A program made the translations under genes and the position numbers. The notes under the pieces are model-generated. The model was not told where the DNA came from. It worked only from the letters and a program-made list of their open reading frames with translations, and searched no databases. Shown here in pieces: positions 1 to 5,794 of a stretch of DNA of 6,757 nt. This DNA comes from Gemmatimonadota bacterium (GTDB lineage: Bacteria > Gemmatimonadota > Gemmatimonadetes > Gemmatimonadales > Gemmatimonadaceae). The stretch spans positions 1-6,757 of the forward strand of contig CANJOX010000175.1 in NCBI GenBank assembly GCA_947475795.1. Reading direction: 5' to 3'. How positions within the stretch are numbered: position 1 is the stretch's first letter; the number at the start of each line of letters is the position of its first letter.

Positions 1-391
1 CGACGCCGTGGCGCGGACCATGCAGCCCGGCGACCACGGGACCACCTTCGGCGGCGGCCCGCTGCTGGCGCACGTGGCGCACCACGTGGTGCAGCGACTG
101 TCCGATCCGGCATTGCTGCAGCACGTGCGTGAAACGGGCGCGTGGTTCGGGGAACAGCTGCAGGGGATCGCCGACCGCACCGGTCAGGTGCGCGCGATCC
201 GGGGGACGGGGCTCATGTGGGGTATGGACGTGCACGAGCCGGCAGCCGCGATCATCGGACGGGCGTTCGAGAAGGGATTGCTGCTGGTCAGCGCGGGCGA
301 GCACACGCTGCGCTTTCTGCCGCCGCTGGTCATCACCAAGGCGGAACTCGCGGCGGGCCTCGCGATTTTGGAATCCGCGATCCAGGCCTAG
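1..391 (+). CDS. argD: Acetylornithine/succinyldiaminopimelate-type aminotransferase, C-terminal part (5' end outside window)
   Basis: This is the C-terminal ~129 residues of a PLP-dependent class III aminotransferase; the frame is open to the window's left edge, so the true start is upstream. The segment MQPGDHGTTFGGGPL matches the ArgD-family block usually seen as PGxHGSTFGGNPLA, whose Thr contacts the PLP phosphate of the partner subunit. Further on are the family-typical GTGLMWGMDV (residue-face beta strand), a KGLLLVSAGEHTLRFLPPLVIT block carrying the conserved Arg-Phe-x-Pro-Pro-Leu, and a terminal helix. The PLP-binding lysine lies about 30 residues upstream of the HGTTFGG block in this family, so it is outside the window. 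ArgD transfers an amino group from glutamate to N-acetylglutamate semialdehyde in arginine synthesis, and often also acts in lysine synthesis. Ornithine or GABA aminotransferases are relatives; the block fits ArgD best. The Asn-to-Gly change in GGGPL is a mild deviation. Stop TAG at 389-391. Confidence 0.85.
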   Translation, partial: DAVARTMQPGDHGTTFGGGPLLAHVAHHVVQRLSDPALLQHVRETGAWFGEQLQGIADRTGQVRAIRGTGLMWGMDVHEPAAAIIGRAFEKGLLLVSAGEHTLRFLPPLVITKAELAAGLAILESAIQA

Positions 392-397
392 GTCGTC

Positions 398-1054
398 ATG
401 TACATCCCCCGGTCGTTTGCCGAGTCCGATCGCAACACGCTGCATGATTTCATGGAGGCCCATCCACTGGGCACGATCGTCACGGCGTCGTCGGTGCACG
501 GCTTGTATGCGACGCCCCTGCCGCTGCTGATCGACCGGGCGCGCGGGGCGTTCGGGGTGCTGCAGGGACACATCGCACGTGCCAACCCGCACCACGAGCG
601 GGCCGCGCGCGAGGAGCCGGCGCTGGTGATCTTCAGCGGGCCCAACGCGTATGTGACGCCCACGTGGTACCCCAGCAAGCAGGAGCACGGCAAGGTCGTG
701 CCGACGTGGAACTACGTCGCGGTCCACGCCACCGGCGTGCTGCGCTTCATTGATGAACATGACTTTCTGATGGCGCATCTGGACCGGATCACCGACCGGC
801 ACGAGGCGTCGCAGGCGCATCCGTGGGCGATGCATGATGCGCCGCGTGATTTTCTCGAGCAGCTCGCGCGGGCGACGGTCGGCGTGGAAATCGAGATTAC
901 GGCGCTCGAAGGCAAGTACAAACTCAGTCAGAACCGCAGCGCCGCCGACGCCCACGGTGTGATCACGGGCCTCGATGCATCGTCGTCGCCACACGATCGT
1001 GCCGTCGCCGACGCGATGCGTGTCCGTGCGGAGCCTGACACGCCAGCGCGATAA
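398..1054 (+). CDS. PaiB family FMN-binding protein (FMN_bind_2), putative negative transcriptional regulator
   Basis: The 218-residue product is full length for the PaiB family (about 200-220 residues) and starts with the family-typical MYIPRSF, which fixes the ATG. Diagnostic blocks are GHIARANPH (57-65), the segment YVTPTWYPSK (85-94), VPTWNYVAVH (101-110) and near the C-terminus GKYKLSQNRSAAD (172-184). These belong to the split-barrel flavin-binding fold. Bacillus subtilis PaiB is described as a repressor of sporulation and protease genes, acting together with PaiA; most homologues have no tested function, so the regulator label is inherited. No helix-turn-helix is evident. The gene begins 6 nt after the aminotransferase stop with only a weak AGGT-type ribosome site, which suggests co-transcription and translational coupling. 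The last ~20 residues are variable and probably disordered. Confidence 0.88.
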   Translation: MYIPRSFAESDRNTLHDFMEAHPLGTIVTASSVHGLYATPLPLLIDRARGAFGVLQGHIARANPHHERAAREEPALVIFSGPNAYVTPTWYPSKQEHGKVVPTWNYVAVHATGVLRFIDEHDFLMAHLDRITDRHEASQAHPWAMHDAPRDFLEQLARATVGVEIEITALEGKYKLSQNRSAADAHGVITGLDASSSPHDRAVADAMRVRAEPDTPAR

Positions 1055-1065
1055 ACTTTTCGCGC
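1046..1065 (+). other. Small hairpin overlapping the paiB-like stop codon
   Basis: GCGCGA (1046-1051) is perfectly complementary to TCGCGC (1060-1065) around an 8-nt A/T-rich loop that contains the TAA stop. No T-run follows, so it does not look like a standard intrinsic terminator. Six base pairs in GC-rich DNA is weak evidence for function. Confidence 0.3.
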
Positions 1066-1084
1066 GCCCTAGTGCATCGGCGGC

Positions 1085-1107
1085 GGCGGCGCAATATTGT
1101 CGTCGCC
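1085..1107 (+). other. Stem-loop centred on CAATATTG, possible terminator or operator
   Basis: GGCGGCG (1085-1091) pairs with CGTCGCC (1101-1107): seven pairs, one of them G-T. They enclose CAATATTGT, whose first eight bases form a perfect palindrome. It lies 30 nt after the paiB-like stop and could end that transcript, but only TTC follows the stem instead of a T-run. A DNA-binding site is the alternative. Confidence 0.35.
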
Positions 1108-1143
1108 TTCACGTGCCTCCGTGAACGGTGCGGGCGATTCACG
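1108..1143 (+). other. Alternating TTCACG / CGTGAA / TTCACG boxes able to form two exclusive hairpins
   Basis: TTCACG occurs at 1108-1113 and again at 1138-1143; its exact reverse complement CGTGAA sits between them at 1120-1125. The middle copy can pair with the first (6-nt loop) or with the second (12-nt loop), but not both. The arrangement is seen directly; a switching role is inference. Confidence 0.35.
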
Positions 1144-1195
1144 CGGTGTGGTCGCGTGTCGTCATCCGCGAAGCGCACCGACCTCGCGTGGTTCG

Positions 1196-1271
1196 ATCAC
1201 CGGCGGTGTGGCCCCTGTCCTGGCGCGTCGATCCGGCGACGTGCACGAGGCCGGACGGGGCCGCCGGTGGT
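1196..1271 (+). other. Long imperfect stem-loop, candidate structured RNA or leader element
   Basis: The outer stem pairs 1196-1206 with 1261-1271 (11 pairs, one G-T, including the exact 9-bp inverted repeat CACCGGCGG/CCGCCGGTG). After a 5-nt bulge, 1212-1215 pair with 1257-1260. After a one-base bulge, 1217-1220 pair with 1253-1256. After another, 1222-1224 pair with 1250-1252. A nested CGTCG/CGACG hairpin (1226-1230 with 1237-1241) caps the structure. The 3' arm 1250-1271 is thus continuously paired, and all bulges fall on the 5' arm. No T-run follows, so it is not a classic terminator. Whether it is transcribed is unknown. Confidence 0.45.
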
Positions 1272-1285
1272 GCGGTGACACCCTG

Positions 1286-1303
1286 CCGTCACGCTCCCGT
1301 CAC
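1286..1303 (+). promoter_or_regulatory. PhoB/PhoP-box-like tandem repeat upstream of the phosphatase gene
   Basis: Two identical heptamers CCGTCAC are separated by the 4-nt spacer GCTC, giving the 11-bp period characteristic of PhoB boxes. Against the enterobacterial consensus CTGTCAT-N4-CTGTCAY the repeats match 5 of 7 and 6 of 7 positions; the A/T-rich spacer is not conserved. The site ends 51 nt before the predicted start of a PafA-like phosphatase, the kind of gene the Pho regulon controls. No good -10 hexamer lies about 10 nt downstream, which weakens the case. An upstream GTGAC (1275-1279) also forms an inverted repeat with the first unit, so a dyad operator is an alternative reading. 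Confidence 0.4.
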
Positions 1304-1343
1304 AGGCACGGGCCGCGAGGCAGCGCGCCTCCACGATCGCGCG

Positions 1344-1349
1344 TAGTTT
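1344..1349 (+). promoter_or_regulatory. TAnnnT -10-like element just before the phosphatase ATG
   Basis: TAGTTT ends 5 nt before the ATG at 1355, and no Shine-Dalgarno sequence is visible in the preceding 20 nt. This is the spacing of -10 elements in front of leaderless genes in, for example, Deinococcus. There is no matching -35, so the assignment is tentative. Confidence 0.25.
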
Positions 1350-1354
1350 TCGGC

Positions 1355-2965
1355 ATGCACGCCACCCGCCTGATTCCTCGCGCCTCCGCGTTCGTCGGTT
1401 CCGCCGCCGTCGCGTCGATGCTGTTCGCCCTGCCGTGTACGGCGCCGCTCGCCGCCCAGGCCGCGCCCCCGACGCTCGTCGTCCAGATCACGGTCGATCA
1501 ACTGCGTCCCGACTACCTCGACCGATGGGCGTCGCAGTTCACCGGCGGACTGGCGCGCCTCCTCAAGCAGGGGGCGTTCTTCACGAATGCGTCGCACGAT
1601 CATGCGACCACCGAAACAGCCCCCGGGCACGCCACGCTTTGGTCGGGGCGTCACCCGTCGCACAACGGTGTGGTCATCAACGAACTCGGGGTGGCCGACC
1701 CGCAGTCGCCGCTGCTCTTCGGTCGCGGCGGTGGCGCGTCACCGTACCGCTTCCGTGGGACGTCGCTGTTCGACTGGATCCGTTCCCGCGACCAGTTTGC
1801 CCGCGCCCTGTCGGTGTCCCGCAAGGACCGCGGCGCGATTCTGCCGCTCGGCCGTGCCAAGCAGCAGGTGTACTGGTATGCCCTCGACGGCCGCTTCACC
1901 ACGAGCCGCTACTACGCGGACACCATCCCGACGTGGGTGCAGCGCTTCAATGCGCGCGATGTCGTGACGCCGTTGCTCGGCGCGTCGTGGACCACCCTCC
2001 TGGCGGCGTCGCAGTACCCGGAGCCGGATTCGATGCCGATCGAGAATCAGGGGAAGGACTTCGTCTTCCCCCATCGGCTTCCCACGGACCTCCGCACAGC
2101 CGGGTACGAGTTCACCGAGTATCCCTGGATGGACGAGATCACCGTCGACATGGCGCTGGCCGGCGTGACGGCGATGGAGCTCGGCAAGGGGCCGACCACC
2201 GATGTGCTGGCGGTGTCGCTGTCGACCACCGACGCCATCGGTCATCGGTACGGGCCGGATTCGCGGGAGCTGCATGATCAGGTGCTGCGGGTGGATCGTC
2301 TGCTCGGCCGCCTCATCGATTCGCTCTACGTGCTGCGGGATTCGACGCGCATCGTCTTCGCGCTGAGCGCCGACCACGGTGTCTCGCCGTTTCCCGAGGT
2401 GGCGTTTCCCGGTGCCGATCCCAACCGGGGCCGCGTGAACCCGCAGCCGATCATCGACGCCGCGCGCAGTGCGCTGGCCGCGCGTGGGGTGGAAGGTGAC
2501 GCCCTGCTCTTGCAGGCCGGCATTGTCTCGCTCGATCGCCGCCGTCTGGCCGCCAAGGGCGTGCCCGCCGATTCTGTGGTGCGCGCGCTGCGCACCCAGT
2601 TGCTGGCGCTCCCCGGCATGCTGCGTGTGGACCGCGTGTCGACGCTCGCGGGTGCCGCCGCCAAGGGCGATGTGCTGGCACGCCGCTGGCTGCACGCGAT
2701 TCCGCCCGACTTTCAGGCCGAGCTGACCGTGACCTTCAAGCCCGGCTACTACTGGTACACGACACGCTACGCCACGCACGGATCGCCGCACGATCTCGAC
2801 GCGCGTATTCCCATTCTGTTTATGGGATCAGCGGTCAAGCCGGGGCGCTACGCCGCGCCCACGTATTCGGTGGACATCGCTCCCACGCTCGCGGCGATGC
2901 TCGGCATTCCCCCCACTGAGCCGGTGGACGGACGCGTGCTGACCGAAGCCCTGCGTCGGCGCTAG
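1355..2965 (+). CDS. Exported PafA-like alkaline phosphatase (type I phosphodiesterase/nucleotide pyrophosphatase superfamily)
   Basis: The 536-residue product begins with a Sec-type signal peptide (basic n-region to Arg9, hydrophobic Ala/Val core, likely cleavage after Ala36 in AAQA-AP). The mature protein has the alkaline phosphatase-superfamily metal and nucleophile set: Asp48 in TVDQLRPDY, nucleophile Thr88 in TETAPGH, Asp293 and His297 in DAIGH, Asp340-His341 in SADHG, and His475 in ATHGSPH. Asn109, Lys157 and Arg159 (KDR) sit where Elizabethkingia PafA has Asn100, Lys162 and Arg164, which favour phosphate monoesters over diesters. I infer release of phosphate from organic monoesters in the periplasm or outside. 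The ATG at 1355 is chosen because it places the signal peptide at the N-terminus; the frame stays open further upstream but reads as non-protein. No ribosome site is visible. A PhoB-like repeat upstream suggests phosphate control. Exact substrate is unproven. Confidence 0.87.
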   Translation: MHATRLIPRASAFVGSAAVASMLFALPCTAPLAAQAAPPTLVVQITVDQLRPDYLDRWASQFTGGLARLLKQGAFFTNASHDHATTETAPGHATLWSGRHPSHNGVVINELGVADPQSPLLFGRGGGASPYRFRGTSLFDWIRSRDQFARALSVSRKDRGAILPLGRAKQQVYWYALDGRFTTSRYYADTIPTWVQRFNARDVVTPLLGASWTTLLAASQYPEPDSMPIENQGKDFVFPHRLPTDLRTAGYEFTEYPWMDEITVDMALAGVTAMELGKGPTTDVLAVSLSTTDAIGHRYGPDSRELHDQVLRVDRLLGRLIDSLYVLRDSTRIVFALSADHGVSPFPEVAFPGADPNRGRVNPQPIIDAARSALAARGVEGDALLLQAGIVSLDRRRLAAKGVPADSVVRALRTQLLALPGMLRVDRVSTLAGAAAKGDVLARRWLHAIPPDFQAELTVTFKPGYYWYTTRYATHGSPHDLDARIPILFMGSAVKPGRYAAPTYSVDIAPTLAAMLGIPPTEPVDGRVLTEALRRR

Positions 2966-2969
2966 GGTG
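2964..2969 (+). promoter_or_regulatory. Ribosome-binding site for the Smr-like gene
   Basis: AGGGTG overlaps the phosphatase TAG stop and lies 8 nt before the GTG at 2978. It supports that start and points to translational coupling. A second in-frame GTG at 2984 cannot be excluded. Confidence 0.4.
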
Positions 2970-2977
2970 TTCACCCC

Positions 2978-3565
2978 GTGAGCGTGCATCGGGCCTTTGA
3001 CGAGCTGCGCTTCGGGGCGTCGCGGACGCTCAACCTGCGTTCCCTGCAGCCCACGGCGACGCAGGCGCACACGCTGGCCGACGCGTGGCTGCGTCAGCAA
3101 CAGGTCCTCGGCGCCGATGAGGCGCTGGTCATCACGGGGCGCGGCAACAACAGCCTCGACGGCTACTCGCCGGTGCGGGAAGCGATCGTGAAGCTGCTGC
3201 CGTCGTTGCGGCGGCGGAACGTGCTGAGCGGCTACGCCGAGCATACGCCGGGCTCGTTCACCGTGACGTTCGCGCCGGTGCGGGCGCTGTTCGAGACCCC
3301 CAAGCGTCGCCGCGAACGCACGCCGCCCCGCGCGCTCCCCGCGTCGCTGGCGGCGCTCGACGACGAAACGGCGCGGTTGTTGCGGGACCTGGCGGCGATG
3401 TCGCTGGCCGTGCTCGGCGTGCAGTCACCGACGACGCTGCAGCTGGAGGATGAGATGCAGCGGCAGTTTTCGGTGCTGATGGCGGCCCTTCCCGACAACG
3501 GCGATCGCGAGGCGCTGTTGCAGCAGGCGCTGCTGCGCGCGGCAGAGGAGTACGAGGCCGGCTGA
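2978..3565 (+). CDS. Protein with a divergent Smr-like domain
   Basis: The 195-residue product has in its first ~100 residues the layout of an Smr (MutS2 C-terminal) domain: a strand TLNLRSL (17-23) in place of the usual LDLHG, a helix with ADAWLRQQ, then EALVITGRGNNS (48-59) in place of the VxIIHGKGxG block, PVREAIVKLL (65-74), and a closing SGYAEHTPGSFTVTF strand pair (84-98). Smr domains bind and in many cases cut nucleic acids. Here both histidines of the standard motifs (LDxH and HGxG) are replaced, by Arg21 and Thr53, so nuclease activity is doubtful. A basic KRRRER patch (109-114) leads to a helical Ala/Leu-rich tail I do not recognise. No signal peptide, so cytoplasmic. It lies 12 nt after the phosphatase and starts with GTG. 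The Smr assignment rests on motif layout only. Confidence 0.68.
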   Translation: MSVHRAFDELRFGASRTLNLRSLQPTATQAHTLADAWLRQQQVLGADEALVITGRGNNSLDGYSPVREAIVKLLPSLRRRNVLSGYAEHTPGSFTVTFAPVRALFETPKRRRERTPPRALPASLAALDDETARLLRDLAAMSLAVLGVQSPTTLQLEDEMQRQFSVLMAALPDNGDREALLQQALLRAAEEYEAG

Positions 3566-3634
3566 CGCGCGGGGGCCGCTCTTGCCATGTGGGGCGAGAG
3601 GCGCGAGGATGCGACATTCCCTCCCCCGTTCAAC

Positions 3635-3638
3635 GGAG
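3635..3638 (+). promoter_or_regulatory. Ribosome-binding site deciding the M28 peptidase start
   Basis: GGAG lies 6 nt before the GTG at 3645. The upstream in-frame candidate ATG at 3609 has its only G-rich stretch directly abutting the codon, which is too close to work. The GTG is therefore the better start, and it also places the signal peptide at the N-terminus. Confidence 0.6.
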
Positions 3639-3644
3639 TGTCAC

Positions 3645-5786
3645 GTGTCCGTTTCCCGCACTACCGCGCTGGCCATGACCGGCGCCCTCGCGTTCGCGGC
3701 ACCGCTGCCGGCTACACTCGCGGCGCAGACGACGTCCACCATGCCGGGCTATGCCCAGAGCGCGGCGGCCGCTCAGCGCCGGCTCGAGCAAGAGGTCATT
3801 CAGGGGCCGCAGGGCGCGCGGGCGCGCGCGCATTCGGCGGCGCTGTCGAAGGAGCCCCACGTGGCTGGGACGCCGGCGCAGAAGCGCACGGCCGACTACG
3901 TGATCGCGCAGATGAAGGCGATGGGGCTCGAGACCGAGTTGCGTAGCTACGACGTGTATCTGCCACATGCGACGGGGGTGAAGATCACCCGGATGGGACG
4001 CGACACGGCGGTGCTGGACCTGCAGGAGCCCGGCATCCCGCGCGATGCGGCCACGATGCTGCCGCAGTACCTCCCGGTGAACGGCTATGGCGCTGCCGGG
4101 GTGGGGGAGGGGGAGCTGGTGTTCGTGAACTTCGGTCTGATCGAAGACTACGCCACGCTCGATTCGATGGGCGTGTCGGTGAAGGGCAAAGTGGTCCTGG
4201 CCCGGTACGGTCGCAGCTTCCGCGGCATCAAGTCGCGTGAAGCGGAAAAGCGCGGCGCGGTGGCGGTGCTCATCTACACCGATCCGCTGGACGACGGATT
4301 CGTGCAGGGCGACGTGTATCCCGAAGGGCCGATGCGTCCGTTGCGCGGGTTGCAGCGCGGCAGTGTGTTCAACGGGGCCGGCGATCCGCTCACGCCGGGG
4401 TATGCCAGCCTACCGGGGGCGCCGCGGCTCAAGCCGGCCGACACGGCGGTGCCGAAGGTGCCGGTGGTACCGATCAGCGCCGCCAACGCGGAAGCGTTGC
4501 TGGCGCAGGTACGCGGCATCGACATCCCGCGGAACTGGCAGGGCGGCATGTCGCTGCGCTACCACGTGGGCCCCGGCCCGGTGCGTGTCCGTGTGGAGGT
4601 CACCACCGACGAGGCAACGGCCGGTACGAAGCAGATTCACAACACGCTGGGCTACCTGCGCGGCAGTGTGTATCCCAACGAGTACGTGTACATCGGTTCG
4701 CACCGCGATTCATGGGGCCCGGGCGCCGCGGACAACATCTCCGGCACGGTGAGCGTGCTGGAGGCCGCCCAGTCGCTGGCCGACTTGGCCAAGCGGGGAG
4801 ACCGTCCGAAGCGCACGATCGTGTTCGCCACGTGGGACGCCGAGGAGTGGGGGCTGGTGGGGAGCACCGAATACGTGGAAGACGATTCGCTGCGCCTCAA
4901 GGCTGGGGCGGTCGCATATCTCAATCAGGATGTCTCGGCGCAAGGCTCGCAGTTCGGCGGCGGTGGATCACCCTCGATGCGTGCCATGCTGCGTGACGTG
5001 ACCAAGCAGGTGCAGGATCCGCGCGGGCGCGGCACGGTGTACGACACCTGGCGTGCGGCCACCGGTACGCGTGCCGATACGCTCGAGCCGCCGATGGGTG
5101 ATCCGGGTGGGGGCAGCGATTTCGCCGGCTTCTACAATCACTTCGGGATTCCGATGGCCGACTGGGGTTTTGGCGGCCCGTCGGGGATCTATCACTCGGC
5201 GTATGACACGTTCGACTGGATGGAGCGCTTCGGCGATCCGGGCTTCCAGTATCACGCCACGGCGGCGCGCATCGGTGCGGCCACGTTGCTGCGGCTCGCC
5301 AACGCGCCGGTGCTGCCGTATGACTACGCGGAGTTTGCGCGGACCATGACGCGCTACGTGGCGCCCGTGGAGCGCGGGCTCACGCAAAAGGGATGGAACG
5401 CGGCGGCGGTGGTGCCGCTCACGGCGGCGATCACGCGGCTCGAGGCGGCCGCCGTGGCGTTTGCGACTGCGCGTGATGCGGCCCTTGCGGCGGGGGTGGC
5501 GCCGACGGCACAGGCCGCTGCCAACCGCGCACTGCTCCAGGTCGAGCGCGCACTGGCCCGCAACAGCGGCCTGAAGAGCCGACCGTGGTATCGGTCGCTG
5601 ATCTATGCCTCGGATGTCGACAACGGCTATTCCACGATGAGCTTCCCGGGGATCAACGAGGCGATCCGCTACGGAACGCAGGCCGATACCGAGGCGGAGA
5701 TCAACGATCTCGCCGCCCGGTTCGGTGCCGCCGCCGAGGCGGTGGATGCCGCGCGGCGGGCCCTCACCGCACCGGCCGCGCGCTGA
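3645..5786 (+). CDS. Exported M28 family metallopeptidase, glutamate carboxypeptidase II (PSMA)-like
   Basis: The 713-residue product from GTG 3645 has a signal peptide (Arg5, hydrophobic Ala/Leu core, cleavage probably after Ala27 in LAA-QT). Three domains follow in the order of human GCPII: a PA domain inserted around residues 145-290 (GKVVLARYGRSFRG, LIYTDP), an M28 zinc peptidase core, and a TfR-like dimerisation domain (about 590-705, with RPWYRSLIYA and SFPGINEAIRYG). The di-zinc and catalytic residues are all visible: His353 in SHRDSWGPG, Asp363 in ADN, Glu400-Glu401 in WDAEEWG, Asp429 in NQD, and His517 in IYHSAYDTF. Spacings 353-363-400-429 equal those of GCPII 377-387-424-453. Family members remove C-terminal Glu or Asp from peptides; this one probably digests peptides outside the cytoplasm, but its substrate is unknown. 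A 79-nt gap precedes it, so it may have its own promoter. Confidence 0.92.
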   Translation: MSVSRTTALAMTGALAFAAPLPATLAAQTTSTMPGYAQSAAAAQRRLEQEVIQGPQGARARAHSAALSKEPHVAGTPAQKRTADYVIAQMKAMGLETELRSYDVYLPHATGVKITRMGRDTAVLDLQEPGIPRDAATMLPQYLPVNGYGAAGVGEGELVFVNFGLIEDYATLDSMGVSVKGKVVLARYGRSFRGIKSREAEKRGAVAVLIYTDPLDDGFVQGDVYPEGPMRPLRGLQRGSVFNGAGDPLTPGYASLPGAPRLKPADTAVPKVPVVPISAANAEALLAQVRGIDIPRNWQGGMSLRYHVGPGPVRVRVEVTTDEATAGTKQIHNTLGYLRGSVYPNEYVYIGSHRDSWGPGAADNISGTVSVLEAAQSLADLAKRGDRPKRTIVFATWDAEEWGLVGSTEYVEDDSLRLKAGAVAYLNQDVSAQGSQFGGGGSPSMRAMLRDVTKQVQDPRGRGTVYDTWRAATGTRADTLEPPMGDPGGGSDFAGFYNHFGIPMADWGFGGPSGIYHSAYDTFDWMERFGDPGFQYHATAARIGAATLLRLANAPVLPYDYAEFARTMTRYVAPVERGLTQKGWNAAAVVPLTAAITRLEAAAVAFATARDAALAAGVAPTAQAAANRALLQVERALARNSGLKSRPWYRSLIYASDVDNGYSTMSFPGINEAIRYGTQADTEAEINDLAARFGAAAEAVDAARRALTAPAAR

Positions 5787-5794
5787 ACGCCACG

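Larger units (their letters stand above)
1055..1354. other. 300-nt gap without a convincing gene; holds several inverted repeats and a direct repeat
   Basis: No frame here gives a recognisable protein. The phosphatase frame is open back to 1097, but the translation upstream of 1355 is Arg/Gly/Ser-rich with no domain character and would bury the signal peptide. The opposite strand has a short Arg-rich frame that looks like a shadow. The stretch does contain ordered structure: a hairpin around CAATATTG (1085-1107), three alternating TTCACG/CGTGAA boxes (1108-1143), a long imperfect stem-loop (1196-1271), and a PhoB-box-like tandem repeat (1286-1303). It is the only long gap between genes in the window, so the regulatory signals for the downstream phosphatase probably lie here. 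Confidence 0.6.

Noticed and set aside
963..1178. A 71-residue minus-strand frame across the paiB-like 3' end and the gap
   Set aside because: Very Arg/His-rich composition, no ribosome site or homology that I recognise, and overlap with a real gene; treated as a shadow.
1097..1354. An 86-residue N-terminal extension of the phosphatase frame
   Set aside because: The extension has no protein character and would place the signal peptide internally; the ATG at 1355 puts it at the N-terminus.
1739..2791. A 350-residue open frame on the minus strand opposite the phosphatase gene
   Set aside because: Its product is Arg/His/Gly-rich with no domain signature, and it lies wholly opposite a gene with conserved catalytic motifs; it is a by-product of high GC content.
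3582..3610. Possible sigma-70 promoter: TTGCCA (3582-3587), 17-nt spacer, GAGGAT (3605-3610)
   Set aside because: The -35 matches 5 of 6 but the -10 only 3 of 6, including loss of the first T; too weak to annotate, though the position before the peptidase gene is sensible.
3582..3644. Upstream starts for the M28 peptidase (3582 and ATG 3609)
   Set aside because: Neither has a properly spaced ribosome site, and both add residues before the signal peptide; the GTG at 3645 has GGAG at 6-nt spacing.
3814..3831. Alternating GC tract that could adopt Z-DNA
   Set aside because: It simply encodes Ala-Arg repeats in a GC-rich gene; no independent sign of function.
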